Assembly (NCBI GenBank): GCA_900239685.1
Contig: OENT01000511.1
Coordinates: forward strand, 39,226-103,225
Source of the DNA: Rotaria macrura
Lineage: Eukaryota; Rotifera; Eurotatoria; Philodinida; Philodinidae
Reading direction: 5' to 3'
Length of the DNA stretch: 64,000 bases
Shown: in pieces, positions 13,101 through 25,071 of the stretch
Layout: each line of letters starts with the position of its first letter
Numbering within the stretch: position 1 is the first letter of the stretch
Program-made: the position numbers and the translations under genes
The notes under the pieces: model-generated
Databases searched by the model: none
What the model was told of the DNA's origin: nothing
Seen by the model: the letters and a program-made list of their open reading frames with translations, nothing else

Positions 13101-13939
13101 GAAAATGACGATGCATTAGCCTTTTTTTTCTATTATGACAACCGCATACACGTATATAAAACCGCTTACAACGATAAAGATAAAGACCAATGAATATACA
13201 CCAGAAAACAAATCATATGCACTAAAATTACATTCTTTTTTCTCTCTTTGTTGATACCCATACAAATTTATCGATCAAAATTAGGTATTCATTCACCGAC
13301 AATAATAAATGATAAATGTATGCGAATAAATATAAGCAAAATGTCGAACTAAAGACTTAACACAATCCATCATTTTCTATTGCAAATCATTGTCTTATCA
13401 CAAGAAAAAAGACACCGATCTACAGTAATTAAACTCATGACTAATATCAAAACAAAATTTTTCAGAAAAATTTCCGAAAACCTCTACACAGAGAGATCAA
13501 CATTGGTTATGTTAGAGGCTACAATCATAGATATGTATTGACAGAGAAAGAAAAATGGAGACAAACATGTGTTGACATTTGGTCATATCTTCCGATAACT
13601 TCGAATGTCTGTTATAAATATATATGCATACACACAAATATAGGGCAGCCCGCCCATTTTGTTACTTCTTATATTACTGTTAGAAGGAAATACTAGTTGT
13701 CGATCAACAAAAAGATGATAACATGATAAACATGCATGTCTTTCATGTCGTTTATAGAATAAATATGATAGAAAAGAACAAGATAATTATGGACAACGAA
13801 AGACTTTCGCCCATGATACATGTTGAAACAATGAAACGATTATGATATTTTAGATTTGACAAAAGTTTACTCAAATTTCATTTCTAAATTTTTAAGGATC
13901 ACTTTTTACATGGCCTCGGTTTTTATTTAAATTCAAATT
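10124..13939. other. AT-rich non-coding stretch
   Basis: No gene is supported. A short frame at 10669-10884 has no features of a conserved protein. A small CG/CA run (cgcgcgcacacaca) lies near 11230, and a GC patch (gggcagcccgccc) near 13644. Otherwise low-complexity AT-rich DNA. Confidence 0.5.
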
Positions 13940-14200
13940 TTAAAATTTTGAACCGTTTATTGAAACAGTTGTACCTGCACAGATGTCATATGCACCTGCT
14001 CGCGTGGAAGCACAATCTTGAATCAAATACATGATAGGATTAATATTTTCTCGTGTCTTACAAAGAAATTGTTCTACACATTCAGATGCACGTCGTCCAT
14101 TATGCATCGAAAAATGTCTGATGTATTTTTTTACCGACGGACATACTTCACCTCGACAGTGGTTTTTTTTCTTTCTATTCATAAGTATGCTCTCATTCAC
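13940..14200 (-). other. Unassigned Cys-containing coding-like segment
   Basis: On the minus strand an open stretch encodes a Cys-containing tail (CRGEVCPSVKK, then SECVEQFLCKTREN, then QDCASTRAGAYDICAG) ending in TAA at 13940-13942. Its composition is unlike the Phe/Ile-rich noise around it, and an acceptor-like AG lies just before its start. I could not identify partner exons with confidence. A plus-strand stretch just beyond it, about 14284-14372, also reads well (HGVPVTIYLDAIVSEANL) behind an acceptor-like tatag. The two readings are on opposite strands, so which is real is undecided. I do not recognise either. Confidence 0.25.
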
Positions 14201-14601
14201 TTGTCTTCTTCAACTGGTTCCTTTTCAATTATTGTCATCACGCAAAATCTTTGAAAAAAAGGCGATTGACTAATTTGCTATAGGCAACAAAATTCTTTCT
14301 TCCATGGCGTACCAGTAACCATTTATCTAGATGCAATTGTGTCTGAAGCAAACTTGAAGGAAAAAGGCGTGTTCTCTTTTCAGTGCATCTGTCCTTTCAA
14401 TTCGTGCTTAATCTTTTCGTTCATAATTATTTTCATACGCAAATACAGGCAAAAGATTATCAAACAATTGAATGAACGAAGAAAAAAAGAGAAATTTTAT
14501 TATCATCATCATCATCATCCTACATACACACTGGTTTTTTTTCTTTTAAACGCAATGTGCATCAGTTCAAAAGTGATCTCACTGTGCAAGAAACCACAGA
14601 T

Positions 14602-14628
14602 ACACACACACACACACACACACACACA
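14602..14628 (+). repeat. (AC)n microsatellite
   Basis: A near-perfect AC dinucleotide run of about 27 bp. A short ATC triplet run lies about 100 bp upstream (about 14500-14518). Confidence 0.95.
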
Positions 14629-15120
14629 AGAAAAATTTGTACAATAGAAAAACAAACATTTAAGTCAACAGTACAATCGGTACTTTTTAGACATACCATT
14701 TTCAAGTGCAACAAGAAAAAAAGTACTTGTATCTATGTATATATAACACTCATCTCCCTTGAAGAACAACACAACTGTTACATCATATTCAGTAGAACGA
14801 GGGCCAAGACAAAAAAATAAAGGAAACAGGTAAAAAATAGACACATAGAGAGCGAGAACGACAGAAAAAGAGAACTGAACGAACACGCATTTGGTCTGTA
14901 CAAATAATGTTAGTGTTTCTTTTTGCTTTAGTATAAATGAATTGAAGTTTTCAATTTAAGAAAAAGATGTACATGTTAGAATTGTGCCTACATATGTATA
15001 TATATATATAGCTATATATGTACGTGATTTTCCATAGAAACAAAAAAAAAGAGTCATTGATCGAAGACGACGGACGGAAAAAACAAGGATAAGAAAGAAA
15101 AGAAAAAGAAAATGATAAAA

Positions 15121-17126
15121 CTACAATGAATTACCGCGAGAAGAAAAACTGCCTGTCGTCGATTTTGATAATGACTGTAAGTCTTTTAATGGATTATGAT
15201 TATGTCCAGCACGACGTCGTGGTACTAATGACAAATATAAATCTCTTGACGAAGGAAATTTTAACCATGCCGATTGTAAACATTGATCTAATGTGGGTCG
15301 CTCTGATGATCTTATTGATAAACATTGTTCAATTAGTTGTACACATTCTAAAAAGAATATACGTATGTATAAATATTTAATTAAAATGTGTTCTATGTAC
15401 ATATATCTATGTAGATATATATATAATTCAAGATAATATGTTTTTTCTTCTTTTTATGTGGCATGACAAGTCTTTCGTTTTACTTTGTTGCGCAAAGAAA
15501 CTAATAAAAGAGCCCATAGGAGAAAGAAAATATGTCTATTTATGAAACAAGATATGACGATGGATTAGGTCATGTCGATTTGAATATTTCAGGTAATATA
15601 TTTTTTTCATTCACATCAAAAATAAATATATGATTCGTTTTCTAAATCTTGATATCATAAACTGCTTTTTTTTGAGCTTGCTTTATGATCATATCTTAGT
15701 TTTTTTTCCTTCGAAGTTTTATATTTACCTGATGAAAGATGATTAGGAAATTGTGGTTGACATTTAATAATCCCTAGATCGTCAGAAAATGGTATATCAC
15801 CACAAACTAAATCATATAAAAGTATTCCTAATGACCACACTGTTTGTGGTAAACCAAAATATCGTCGGCATGTCACCCATTCCGGCGCAGCATAACATGA
15901 TGTGCCTTCGAAATCCGTGTATATTCCATCATGTAATATAGCACCAGAACCAAAATCGATTAAATACAATTGCCCAGTGCGCATGTCAACAAGAAAATTT
16001 TCATCTTTAATATCTCGATGGAGAACCTGATGTTACGATGGAAAAAAAAGTTAGTTAGGTTTATTTTCAAATTTATTCGTATTACTTACTCCACATGCAT
16101 GAACATCTTTAAGGATTTGTACTATTTGTTTGAAGAAATCACGTGCCAAACGTTCGTCAAGACCACCTGGACGTTCAGATATAAAATCATATAAATCACA
16201 ACAATGTTCAGGTCGTTCAAGTACAATAACAACTTGATCATTATGAGTAAAATATTCAATCATATGTATAACGTTTTTAACTTTAGCTACATGCCGTAGC
16301 AAAATGACTTCAAGCGGTACTTTTCCATCAGGCTAAAATAAAAGCGTTGATTTATTTGACTTTTTATTTATTTTTTTGTTGAGATCATTTCAGTCTTACT
16401 GTATTAATCTCTCGCATTCGTTTTTTCGACACAACTTTAATGGCAACTTGCATTCCATCTTTTTTCCGTACGCCAGCATAAACATCTCCAAAGCCACCTG
16501 ATGCAAGTTTATGAGCAATTAAATATCGTGCATGAAGAGGATCTATGACAGCTAAAAACCAAAACATAAATAAGTATACTTCGTTGACAGAAGTCAACAA
16601 ACTCTACGATCAATCCAAATATGACCGATATACAGAAATAAATAACGTTAAACGAGAGGAATGATAGACAATCGAACATTCTTTTCATCTCATCCACCAC
16701 TCATTTCTAATTTGTATCCCATTGTATGGAAATAACGGGAAAAAAAACCTGTCGCACACCAATGATCAACTCGTGGTATACATAATCGTCTATTACATCA
16801 ATGACAATTTTTTAACATTACAGATCAGCGAACGCAATAACCCTTATCCATTATCTTTTATTGTTAGACTCTGTAACCTATGATAAGATAAAACGATGGT
16901 ATAAGTTGAACTTACTTGAACGTGTTTTACTTGTTGATGCAGCATTAGTTTGTTGTCGTTGCTGGTGATTAGTTGTTTCCTGTTGCTGTGGACGTTGTTG
17001 TTGGTGTTGGTAATGTTGTGGTTGATGACGATGAGAATGATGTTGTGGTTGTGGTTGCTGTTGCTGTTGTTGATGATGATGATAATGATTATGAGAGGAT
17101 GAAGGAGGAAGGATAAGAGTAGTCAT
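15121..17126 (-). CDS. PIM-family serine/threonine protein kinase
   Basis: PIM kinases are constitutively active Ser/Thr kinases of the CAMK group that promote survival, growth and translation. Exons on the minus strand: 17126-16916, 16551-16400, 16332-16090, 16026-15729, 15347-15121; phases agree, 376 residues. Kinase motifs: glycine loop [12 protein letters not shown] (about 86-97), Lys109 in VAIKVV, Glu129 in VPLEVILL, hinge [14 protein letters not shown] (158-171), HRDIKDEN (205-212), DFG at 226-228, AAPEWV in place of a plain APE, and [18 protein letters not shown]. The Pro in the ERP hinge and the HRDIKDEN loop are PIM diagnostics. The first 70 residues are His/Gln-rich low complexity, not found in the compact vertebrate PIMs; the first in-frame ATG is at 17126. 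The C-terminal tail is Ser/Arg-rich. Which of PIM1/2/3 it corresponds to cannot be said, as those split within vertebrates. Confidence 0.95.
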
Positions 17127-20100
17127 AATGATAAAAATCGATCGCTTTATTGATGTTGTTATTAAAGTTTTTCTTTTCCCAATTTTGTTTATTTTAAAAT
17201 AAGAATAGTAAAAATTCGACAAATGAAACGCTTATCTAAAATGCCAAAGACGAAAATGTTCGTTTCACGGACTAAGAGTGAATAAAGCGACTTCGTGTGT
17301 GTATGTGTGTTGCGATAATGGGAGAGTAGAAAAATTGCAAAATGAATTGTCTTTTCTTTTCTTTTCTTGTTCTTTATTTTTTTTTCTCTCTCATTTTCTT
17401 TGTTGTACGTTCGCAATCGAGAGGATATTCTCATCGAACGAGGAAGAAAAAGAAAGAAAACGAGATATCTCTCTATCCAACAAAACACAATAAAGACGAT
17501 GCTGCTGTTTACTGCCTACCAACCGACATGACCTGTTCTATCATCATTCGCGGACAAGAAAAAAAAACGAAAGAAAGAAAAGAAGAAATACGAGTGTATG
17601 CGAACGAGCGCGCGTCCATGAATGAGTTGTGTGCACATAAGAATGGTCGAAGAAAAAGAAACGAAGAGAGAGAGAGAGAAGCCAACCAAGCACATTGGCA
17701 AAAGTCCAAGACTAACAGTTGAATGAAGTTAGCGAACAACTACTGCGTCTCGAAGGTTTTTTTTTCTGTGTCCTTCTCTCATTCTCATTTGGCCTGTACT
17801 CAAAAGAAAAAGGAACTGATGAATAGTAGTACGATGTTCTTTTCTTGCGACAAGCGTAGGAAGAGTGGAGGAGGAGGAAATATAATACTGAGCACACACG
17901 ACATCCTCAGAAGTAGACGTAGAAGTAAATACCTAGTCAAACAATTGGTTTAATTAAAACAAAAGAAAGATAACGAGCGAAGGATCAAGCAAATGTCTTT
18001 GCCATCATTAGACTAATTCAGTGGTGATATAGACGAATGCGTGGGACATAATAAACAATCACTTCATGCAGTGATAGAAGCAAAAGATGTATAAATATAC
18101 ATGTATATATACAGATATAGAAGTACATGTATATATTCATGTATGTCTGAATAAAGAGATACGCGGTTGTGATGAAGAAGAAAAGGACGACATGTTGCCT
18201 TTTCGTCTATGCCAAACAAATTATAATAAACACAGAATAAAATGAACACGTTGTTCAAATTGATGTTTAAATCAGACTGACAAAGAGTTGTCTGTCAACT
18301 GATTAACTGATGCTTTGTCTGTTGTTCGTAGACGAAAAAGACGTTATTTTCAATACGTCTAAAAGCAACAACGAAATTTTTAACATAGTTTATGTAAATA
18401 AAAAAATATTTCTTTTAAAAATTATATATAAAAACAAGAGAAAAAGACAAAAAATTTGGTTGAATTGACTTCATTACTTGTAGACGTATTGCAATGTAAA
18501 AATAATTAGGTGCAAAGAAAATTATTATTATTTTTTGAATACGAATGACAACCATTAAACGGCAATCTATGGCACAAAAAAAAACTAATTAAAATAAAAG
18601 CATGTTCTGTTATTTTTGTCTGTGCGTATCGAAAAGAAAAAGAATAAGAAAGAAAATTCGAATGCCAATCTTCTGCGTATTTATATAAAAACGAAGCTTC
18701 TATGACGCTTTTAATCATGACTATACTTTGAAAAAAAACACACAGGAAATGTGAATGATTGAGACTCTTTCCTACAATCGAAAAGTCACAAGTATATAGC
18801 AATGGTAAACTACCAACTAATATACACCCTTGTATTCATATTACTGCTTGTGTAATAGAAAATGTGAAAAAAATCGAAGTATCATTCATCGTGACTTTTT
18901 TACATTTCTTACCCAAAAAGATAGTAATAGATTTCCATAGAACTAACATATAAATGATAAGAACATTCTGCTTGTTTTTACAATCTGCATAGTGTTAATT
19001 TTTGTAGTTTTCTTCCTTTGCAAAATTTTTCTAGTGTTTCATTCTTTTGCGAAATTTTACTACTGTGTACAAGTGAAGAATGACTCAATGCATACACCCA
19101 CATACATAGAATCTAATAGATACTCATACTAATATATATGACACTATATATATATATATAGATTTAATAAAATTTTCTACCAAAAAAAGATTAAAACAAT
19201 TATTCAATTCAATCATATAGATATAAAAGAACGCTTGGGCGTGGGTGGTTTTCTTACTTTCGACAAATCATACACAGATACTCGAATGAAAATTCACCAA
19301 ATGGTGTCAAAAAACTGTCTCTAGCATATGTGCGAAATGCAGCACGTTTATATTTGTCTTTAAATGTAGTATTATCATTATCGAGAGATACGCAAATAAC
19401 CTTGAAATGAATGAGTGCAGAACAATATGTAGCTAAATATATTACTATTCATTTATTTATTTATAGAATGCTGATTTTATAGAGAAAAAGAAAAGATGCT
19501 TACAATTTATGTTGTCCGAATAAGTTTAACTGTATGAACAAGACTAACCACACTGTTGTCACGTGTTCTTTTTCTAAACGATTACTAATCATGTCCTATA
19601 AATAAATATAAATATACGTGTATTTATTGCACACATCCACGGAGACTTATTAACTCACCAATTTCTTCAACGCAATGGTTTAGCAAGAGACAAACATTGA
19701 GAATAGCACTGACTCATTTAATGATTAGGACACAAAAAAAGACACAGAGTAATGCAAATGGTGTCGATGACAGTATTCATATATTAGCAACTTATATAAA
19801 TCAACCTATAAGTGACATGTCATAATTATTCATAGTATCAGAAATATATCTACATAAATTTGTCAATTTTTTTTTTGCTCGCCAGTTATTCCCACGGTTG
19901 CATACGATTAACGCCTATGTGGAATCAACAACAAAACTAAAGGGAAATTACATCAATGCATCGAATATCTCATATAAATGTGAAATGTATACATCTGAGA
20001 ATATAAACAAGTGTTTGATCGGATAACTTTGATGATAAACAATGTATATCTATGTGAATAACATTGCTTTCGAGATATTAGAACATCTATCTGAATCATC

Positions 20101-20696
20101 AGTTGAAAATATATAAACAAAAAAGAGGCGTTGAGATGAAACCTGATCTTGTCTTATGAACAAATGTGATTGACGCATAACAGATGGAGAAAGACAAACT
20201 CGTTGTCCAACATTGAAAACCAACATGTCACTGATCAAGTAGTCTATGTTATTTGATCTTCATGATTTATATCAATGTATCTGATCTGTCTTTTTTTTAA
20301 AGTTACAAAATATAAACATGAAATTTGTTCGTATTAATGCATGTAATTCCATTCGATAAGAAAGTAGAACGGCAACAATAACAAAAACAACATTAGAAAT
20401 GCATCTATGGCAACAACTATCGTGTAAAAGTTTTTTATTCGGAGATTATTTATGCGTCAGCGAACTTTGTTTATTCAAGTGTTAAGTCATTAAAAAAATT
20501 TTCTTTTTGCATTGTTATTATCAGAAAATAAATCATAAAAGATGATAGAGAACGTTAATTAGTTACCGCTGGATCTAATTATGAATTTAATTAGAATCGA
20601 GAGAATTATGTTTTTGACATAGAACGATTCAATGAAAAATAACGAAAATTTACAACCATTTTATTTTATTTTACATACAGGCAAAAATAACAAAAA
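17127..20696. other. 5' region of the PIM-like kinase and spacer to the next gene
   Basis: About 3.6 kb without a firm gene. It holds poly-pyrimidine and poly-purine tracts (17340-17480, a GA run near 17667-17679) and an AT run at about 19144-19162. Two coding-like minus-strand stretches at 19250-19700 are listed separately. The rest probably contains the promoter and 5' UTR of the kinase. Confidence 0.45.
19254..19680 (-). pseudogene. Two coding-like segments of an unrecognised, possibly decayed gene
   Basis: On the minus strand one stretch (about 19670-19510, with an intron between about 19655 and 19597) reads LKKLDMISNRLEKEHVTTVW. A second (about 19401-19254) reads FKDKYKRAAFRTYARDSF and then LTPFGEFSFEYLCMICRK before a stop. 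Both lie behind acceptor-like AGs and have a protein-like composition. I cannot find a start, a good junction between them, or a domain. The first has a faint resemblance to the helical ENTH/ANTH fold, too weak to name. It could be a gene fragment, a fast-evolving gene or chance. Confidence 0.25.
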
Positions 20697-22696
20697 TTAA
20701 TCGTCTCCATCAATGCCACTTTCATTCATAAATGAAAGTAATTGCGTTTTAGCCTTTTTGTTTTCATTCGAATTTCGATGATCACTTTCTTTTTGAGTTG
20801 TTGTCGTTGTTGTTGTTGTTGTTATTGATGATGGAATTGGAGTTTTGCGTTTTGTTACTTTGTTTGATGCCATTTCAATAATATCCGATTTGCTCGCTGT
20901 TCCTTGACTTTCATCGGATTTCTCTTTTGGTTTACGAAACAGAAGGCGACCCTTGGAGTCAATACATTGTTTTTCTTCATCGGCTAAAAATAGAAACAAA
21001 CCACTAGCTAGAATTTCGATTATGGTTATTTTTGAATTTTTCATCGTACTGTACTACGTAAATAGAATTGGCACTATGACATTCATTTGTAAGAAACAAT
21101 ACCTGTTTAATGCTGTAAATAGTTTTCAGTAATAATCTTAGTTGAATACAATGTCTCCTGTCATTGTCAGTTCGAAAAAGAAATGAACAACGACGATTGT
21201 GGTATTGATGAATTTTAGATGATATTCTTGGTTTGAAAATTAAACATATGAATAACTTAGAACAGGACAGTTGAAGTGCTTGTTTTGAACCTTTTATGCT
21301 CCATGATATGAACAATATAATCTTATTAGTATCTCAAAGAAACAAGTCTTTGAAAAATTTTCGACACAGTTCTACTTAGTAACACTGTTTACATCTTTTT
21401 TTTTAAATTCGAAAAGCATTTGTATTTTTATTTTAATTTAGTCATATTACAGTAAACAAGTAGCGTCTATCTAATGATAGACTGAGTCCCTTTTATGAAA
21501 AGTTCTATGAACTCTTGGATAATTGAAAAAGATTCTAGTCATCTTTTGAACATATAAATATCATGCTGCTCATGAAATAAGATAATCAATTTTGTTGTAC
21601 CATACCTCAGGATCATTGGATAGGTATATTGGCAAGTGTCTATGATTGCCCAGGACGAAGCTGCTCAAGAGGGTGTTATAAACCGTCTGACAGCCCTCGT
21701 GATCAAAAGTAAGGATTCGAAGATCCCTTCTCCCTCCCCCTAAAAATTAATTAAGTAGCACTTGAACTATCCAAAGGCGTCGGAATCCCAGCATTCCGAC
21801 CAGGGTCGCGATCATTCCGACATCCGACAACTTCCTATTGGAATCCAATATCCAGGATTGTGACAACTTCCAGTGGATTTCTATCGGATTCGATAGTTTC
21901 ATAATAGGATCCAACGGAGTTCACGAATTGGATCAGCAGTCAAGAGTCGTCTATAAAATCTGATGTCAAATTTTTCAGTCGTCAAACTTCTCTTCATTAT
22001 TCATCATATAATTGGTGCAATCTTCACAAATAATATCAATGTGAATGTCAATATGATATTTCACTATTTTTTATTATCTTTTTCGCGCTTTGCAGACACA
22101 TACACAAAACAAATTAATTTTCTTCATAAGACTCTTTATTTCATAAAAGAGAATATATTTTTTTCGATTAAATAAGGTATTTTAACCTTGAAGAAATGTA
22201 AGGCAAAAAAATGTATGCATGCGTTTTTTTGTCAGTTCTAAGATTTCGAATTCATTACATACCTTCTTTTACTTTCGCTAACTCGATTTCGACTTCTTCT
22301 TTACTCAAATCATTTGTATTTAATTGTACAATTTGAGGTTTTTCATCGTCTTCTCTATAATCTCCGCCACGTGGTCGTTCATCATTGTCATTAATATCAT
22401 TGACAATGATGCGATGCTAATAATTCAAAAAGAAAAAGGAAATATTTTTATGAAATGATGAAAAAAAAAGAAATTGATTTCTATACTTTATCATCGGTTG
22501 TCGAGGGTGCTTTATACCCTGTACGTTCTTTGAACTGTCGTATGAATGCTGGTTCATCTCCTGCATTGTAGGAAATTTTTCCTTGTCTATTACCACCCCT
22601 ACCACCACCACCACCACCACCACCCCTACCACCACCACCACTAGCACTGCCACCATAAGATCTTTGTTGTTTTCCGCCGTGTCTGTGTTTCGGCAT
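20697..22696 (-). CDS. KIAA1143-like protein (DUF4604)
   Basis: This is a homologue of human KIAA1143, a small, mostly disordered protein of unknown function. Exons on the minus strand: 22696-22487, 22416-22263, 20983-20697; phases agree and give 216 residues (human 154). Diagnostic pieces in order: ISYNAGDEPAFIRQFKERTG (human equivalent [20 protein letters not shown]), DEKPQIVQLNTNDLSKEEVE, ADEEKQCIDSKGRLLFRKP, and the C-terminal LLSFMNESG. The extra length comes from a Gly-rich stretch after the first dozen residues, encoded by a CCA-type triplet run on the plus strand, and a poly-Thr run near the C-terminus. The second intron is 1279 bp and contains a GC-rich patch (21600-21960). Candidate poly(A) signals lie at 20660-20670. 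Confidence 0.92.
21600..21960. repeat. GC-rich patch inside the KIAA1143-like intron, possible mobile-element remnant
   Basis: This part of intron 2 is noticeably richer in G+C than its surroundings and contains repeated GGAATCC / ATTCCGAC / GGATTCGA words in both orientations. No convincing terminal repeats, target duplication or protein-coding frame were found. A decayed transposon or LTR piece is the likeliest explanation. Confidence 0.35.
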
Positions 22697-25071
22697 GAAT
22701 CACAATCAAAAAATAAAGAAAAACAAAACATCTACTCAGTATTCAAATAACAAGATACACTACAAGCAATAAAGTTTTGTTTTGTTTTAATTAATACATT
22801 CAATATTATTATTTATTTGAGGTTACAATGTTGCTCGTAAATCAGTTATACAATTTCAAGCCGAATATGTTAATAGTCATTTGACTTATATTTTATTTTA
22901 GTTCTTATTCATCAATAAACATGAATACATAGAAGAATAAAATCGTAAATATTGATATTTCATGTGTGTGTCCACTAAGAACGAAAGACAAATTACATGC
23001 GCTTGTCAATTACAAAAAACTTCGTCGTTATATTTGCTTGTTCAGTAAAATAATATGCTGAATCGAAGCAATGTGATCGATTCAAGAGGAAAATCTATAC
23101 ATTTATTTTGATTAAAAATGACGGTCGAAATTTATATTAGATTATGATAAATTTCCATTTTTAGACTACTCGGTAATCTATACAAATCAACGTTGCAAAG
23201 TCTCTATACGATAATAATCCAACTAATGAAAATATGATACAATAAACTTTGCTTTTTTAAACGTATAAGTGTAAAGTTTGCTTTTGATTGTGCTGTATTG
23301 AATTAAGTTACTTCAAGATAATTCGTTAGTGAAAAATCGATTAGAAATGTATTACAAGTTTACTAAAAGACTCTCTATTAAACAGAGTGAATGCTCTCAC
23401 TAATGAGTACAGAAAAATAAGAACTATAAATAATTTGATAAATACAATAGCCAATTACCAATCCGTACTTTAATGAACCACTTCAATAAGGTAAAAATGC
23501 GATCAAAATTTGAGATTTTCCCATCGAATTGATGTAGTCTAATAAGGCTTTGTAAAAATAAGATCATTCTTACATTCCTTTTCGGTAGTTACTTAAACAC
23601 TTGATCAATAACGATGACATTTGATTTATATAATTGCTGCAAGCTCAATTGTTGAATTCAATGATGCTGATTCAACAATGGATGTAACCTATGCCATTAT
23701 CCATATGAGATTTAAACAAAAAAAAACATTTTAAAATCATGTTACAAATTACTCAAGGATGGTTTGCGACGAATTCAATGAAATAATAATTGTATGAAAC
23801 TATAGAAATTTAACATAAAATATTTCATAACCTCATACAACTGATTTCTTGAAGCATAACGAATTTTGTTGATTCTATAGATTAGTATATGATATTTGAA
23901 ATATATCTAATAATCCACAAAAAACAATCATTTCCAATAGTCTACTATGTATTTTCAATCGAATTAGAATGATATGCATTTTTGCAAAGCGTAACGTATT
24001 ATTTAAGTAGAAAGAAAAGGAAAAAACAAAGAGATTGTTTTTAAAGTTCTAAAATTCATGAAAATTGACATACTAGATTGCTTTTTTTTGACTGTAGTAT
24101 ACCTATCTTACAAATTGTGATTGTGATAGACTATATCATGATTAATAAATACAAAACTTAATCATTCGCATAATAAAAATCATGGAAAGTTGAGCATAGT
24201 TTCATTAGTGAAATTCAATCACTACGGATGAAGAACATATCATTTAGATGTTCTTTTAATTTAAATTCATGATATGATATTTATATTCGTTATATCATTT
24301 CACTATCTCAGAAAAGCAATGGTTGATTGATATTAGAAATGTGTGAAATAGAGTAAAGATTAGAAAATTTCCTTCGACTACAGTATGTAAGAAGTGTTCC
24401 ATTCTTACTTATCTATTTCAAATACATTGATACTGTTTCATTAATTTTTGAAGATAAATAAGATCATCTCGATATTCTTATGAAGACTTTCCTTTGCCAA
24501 TCATAATATACAAATATCTATCAAGCAAATTTTCTTGTTAGTATACCTGTCATCTATACTGTCCTTGAATGTTGATTATGATTCGTACGATGATCCATGC
24601 TGTTATCTATTGTGAGAAATGAAACTAAAAATAGATCACGTACAATGTTATTCAAAATAGAAAAACATCATAAAATAGGACTCGATATATGTCTGACCTA
24701 ATTAACGAATCTTTTAATAACAGTGTGTGTAATACAGTGGATTGCACTTGTCTCTAATAGTAATTCGGATGGAATTTCTTTTCAGATACTTTAAATTTGA
24801 TGGAGATAATTTCTGCTGGTTATGTTTCATGAGAAAAAGTCAATGAAATTCGTACAATCGATTTTTTCAATATACATAAATCCATAGACAAACGAAAACA
24901 TACAGAAATTTAAAAAAATGTTTGTACATACATACAGTGGAGATTATGATTAAACTATTTGATATATCGTATTGTCTTTCCATTATCAAGTATAAATTCA
25001 TCTGTTAAACAAAACACAAGAAAAATTTGAAAGAAAAAATATAAATATGAATAAATTTATTTTCATTAGTT
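22697..25071. other. Intergenic, upstream of the KIAA1143-like gene
   Basis: Uniform AT-rich DNA with no frame that looks coding on either strand. It should contain the promoter of the KIAA1143-like gene and the 3' end of the gene that follows. No repeat was noticed. Confidence 0.5.

Noticed and set aside
17127..17222. In-frame upstream extension of the PIM-like kinase
   Set aside because: There is no ATG in it; the first in-frame ATG is at 17126.
22417..22731. Val-rich and Gly-rich alternative frames over the triplet repeat
   Set aside because: The frame starting at 22696 gives the KIAA1143 signature; the others only read the same triplet run out of frame.
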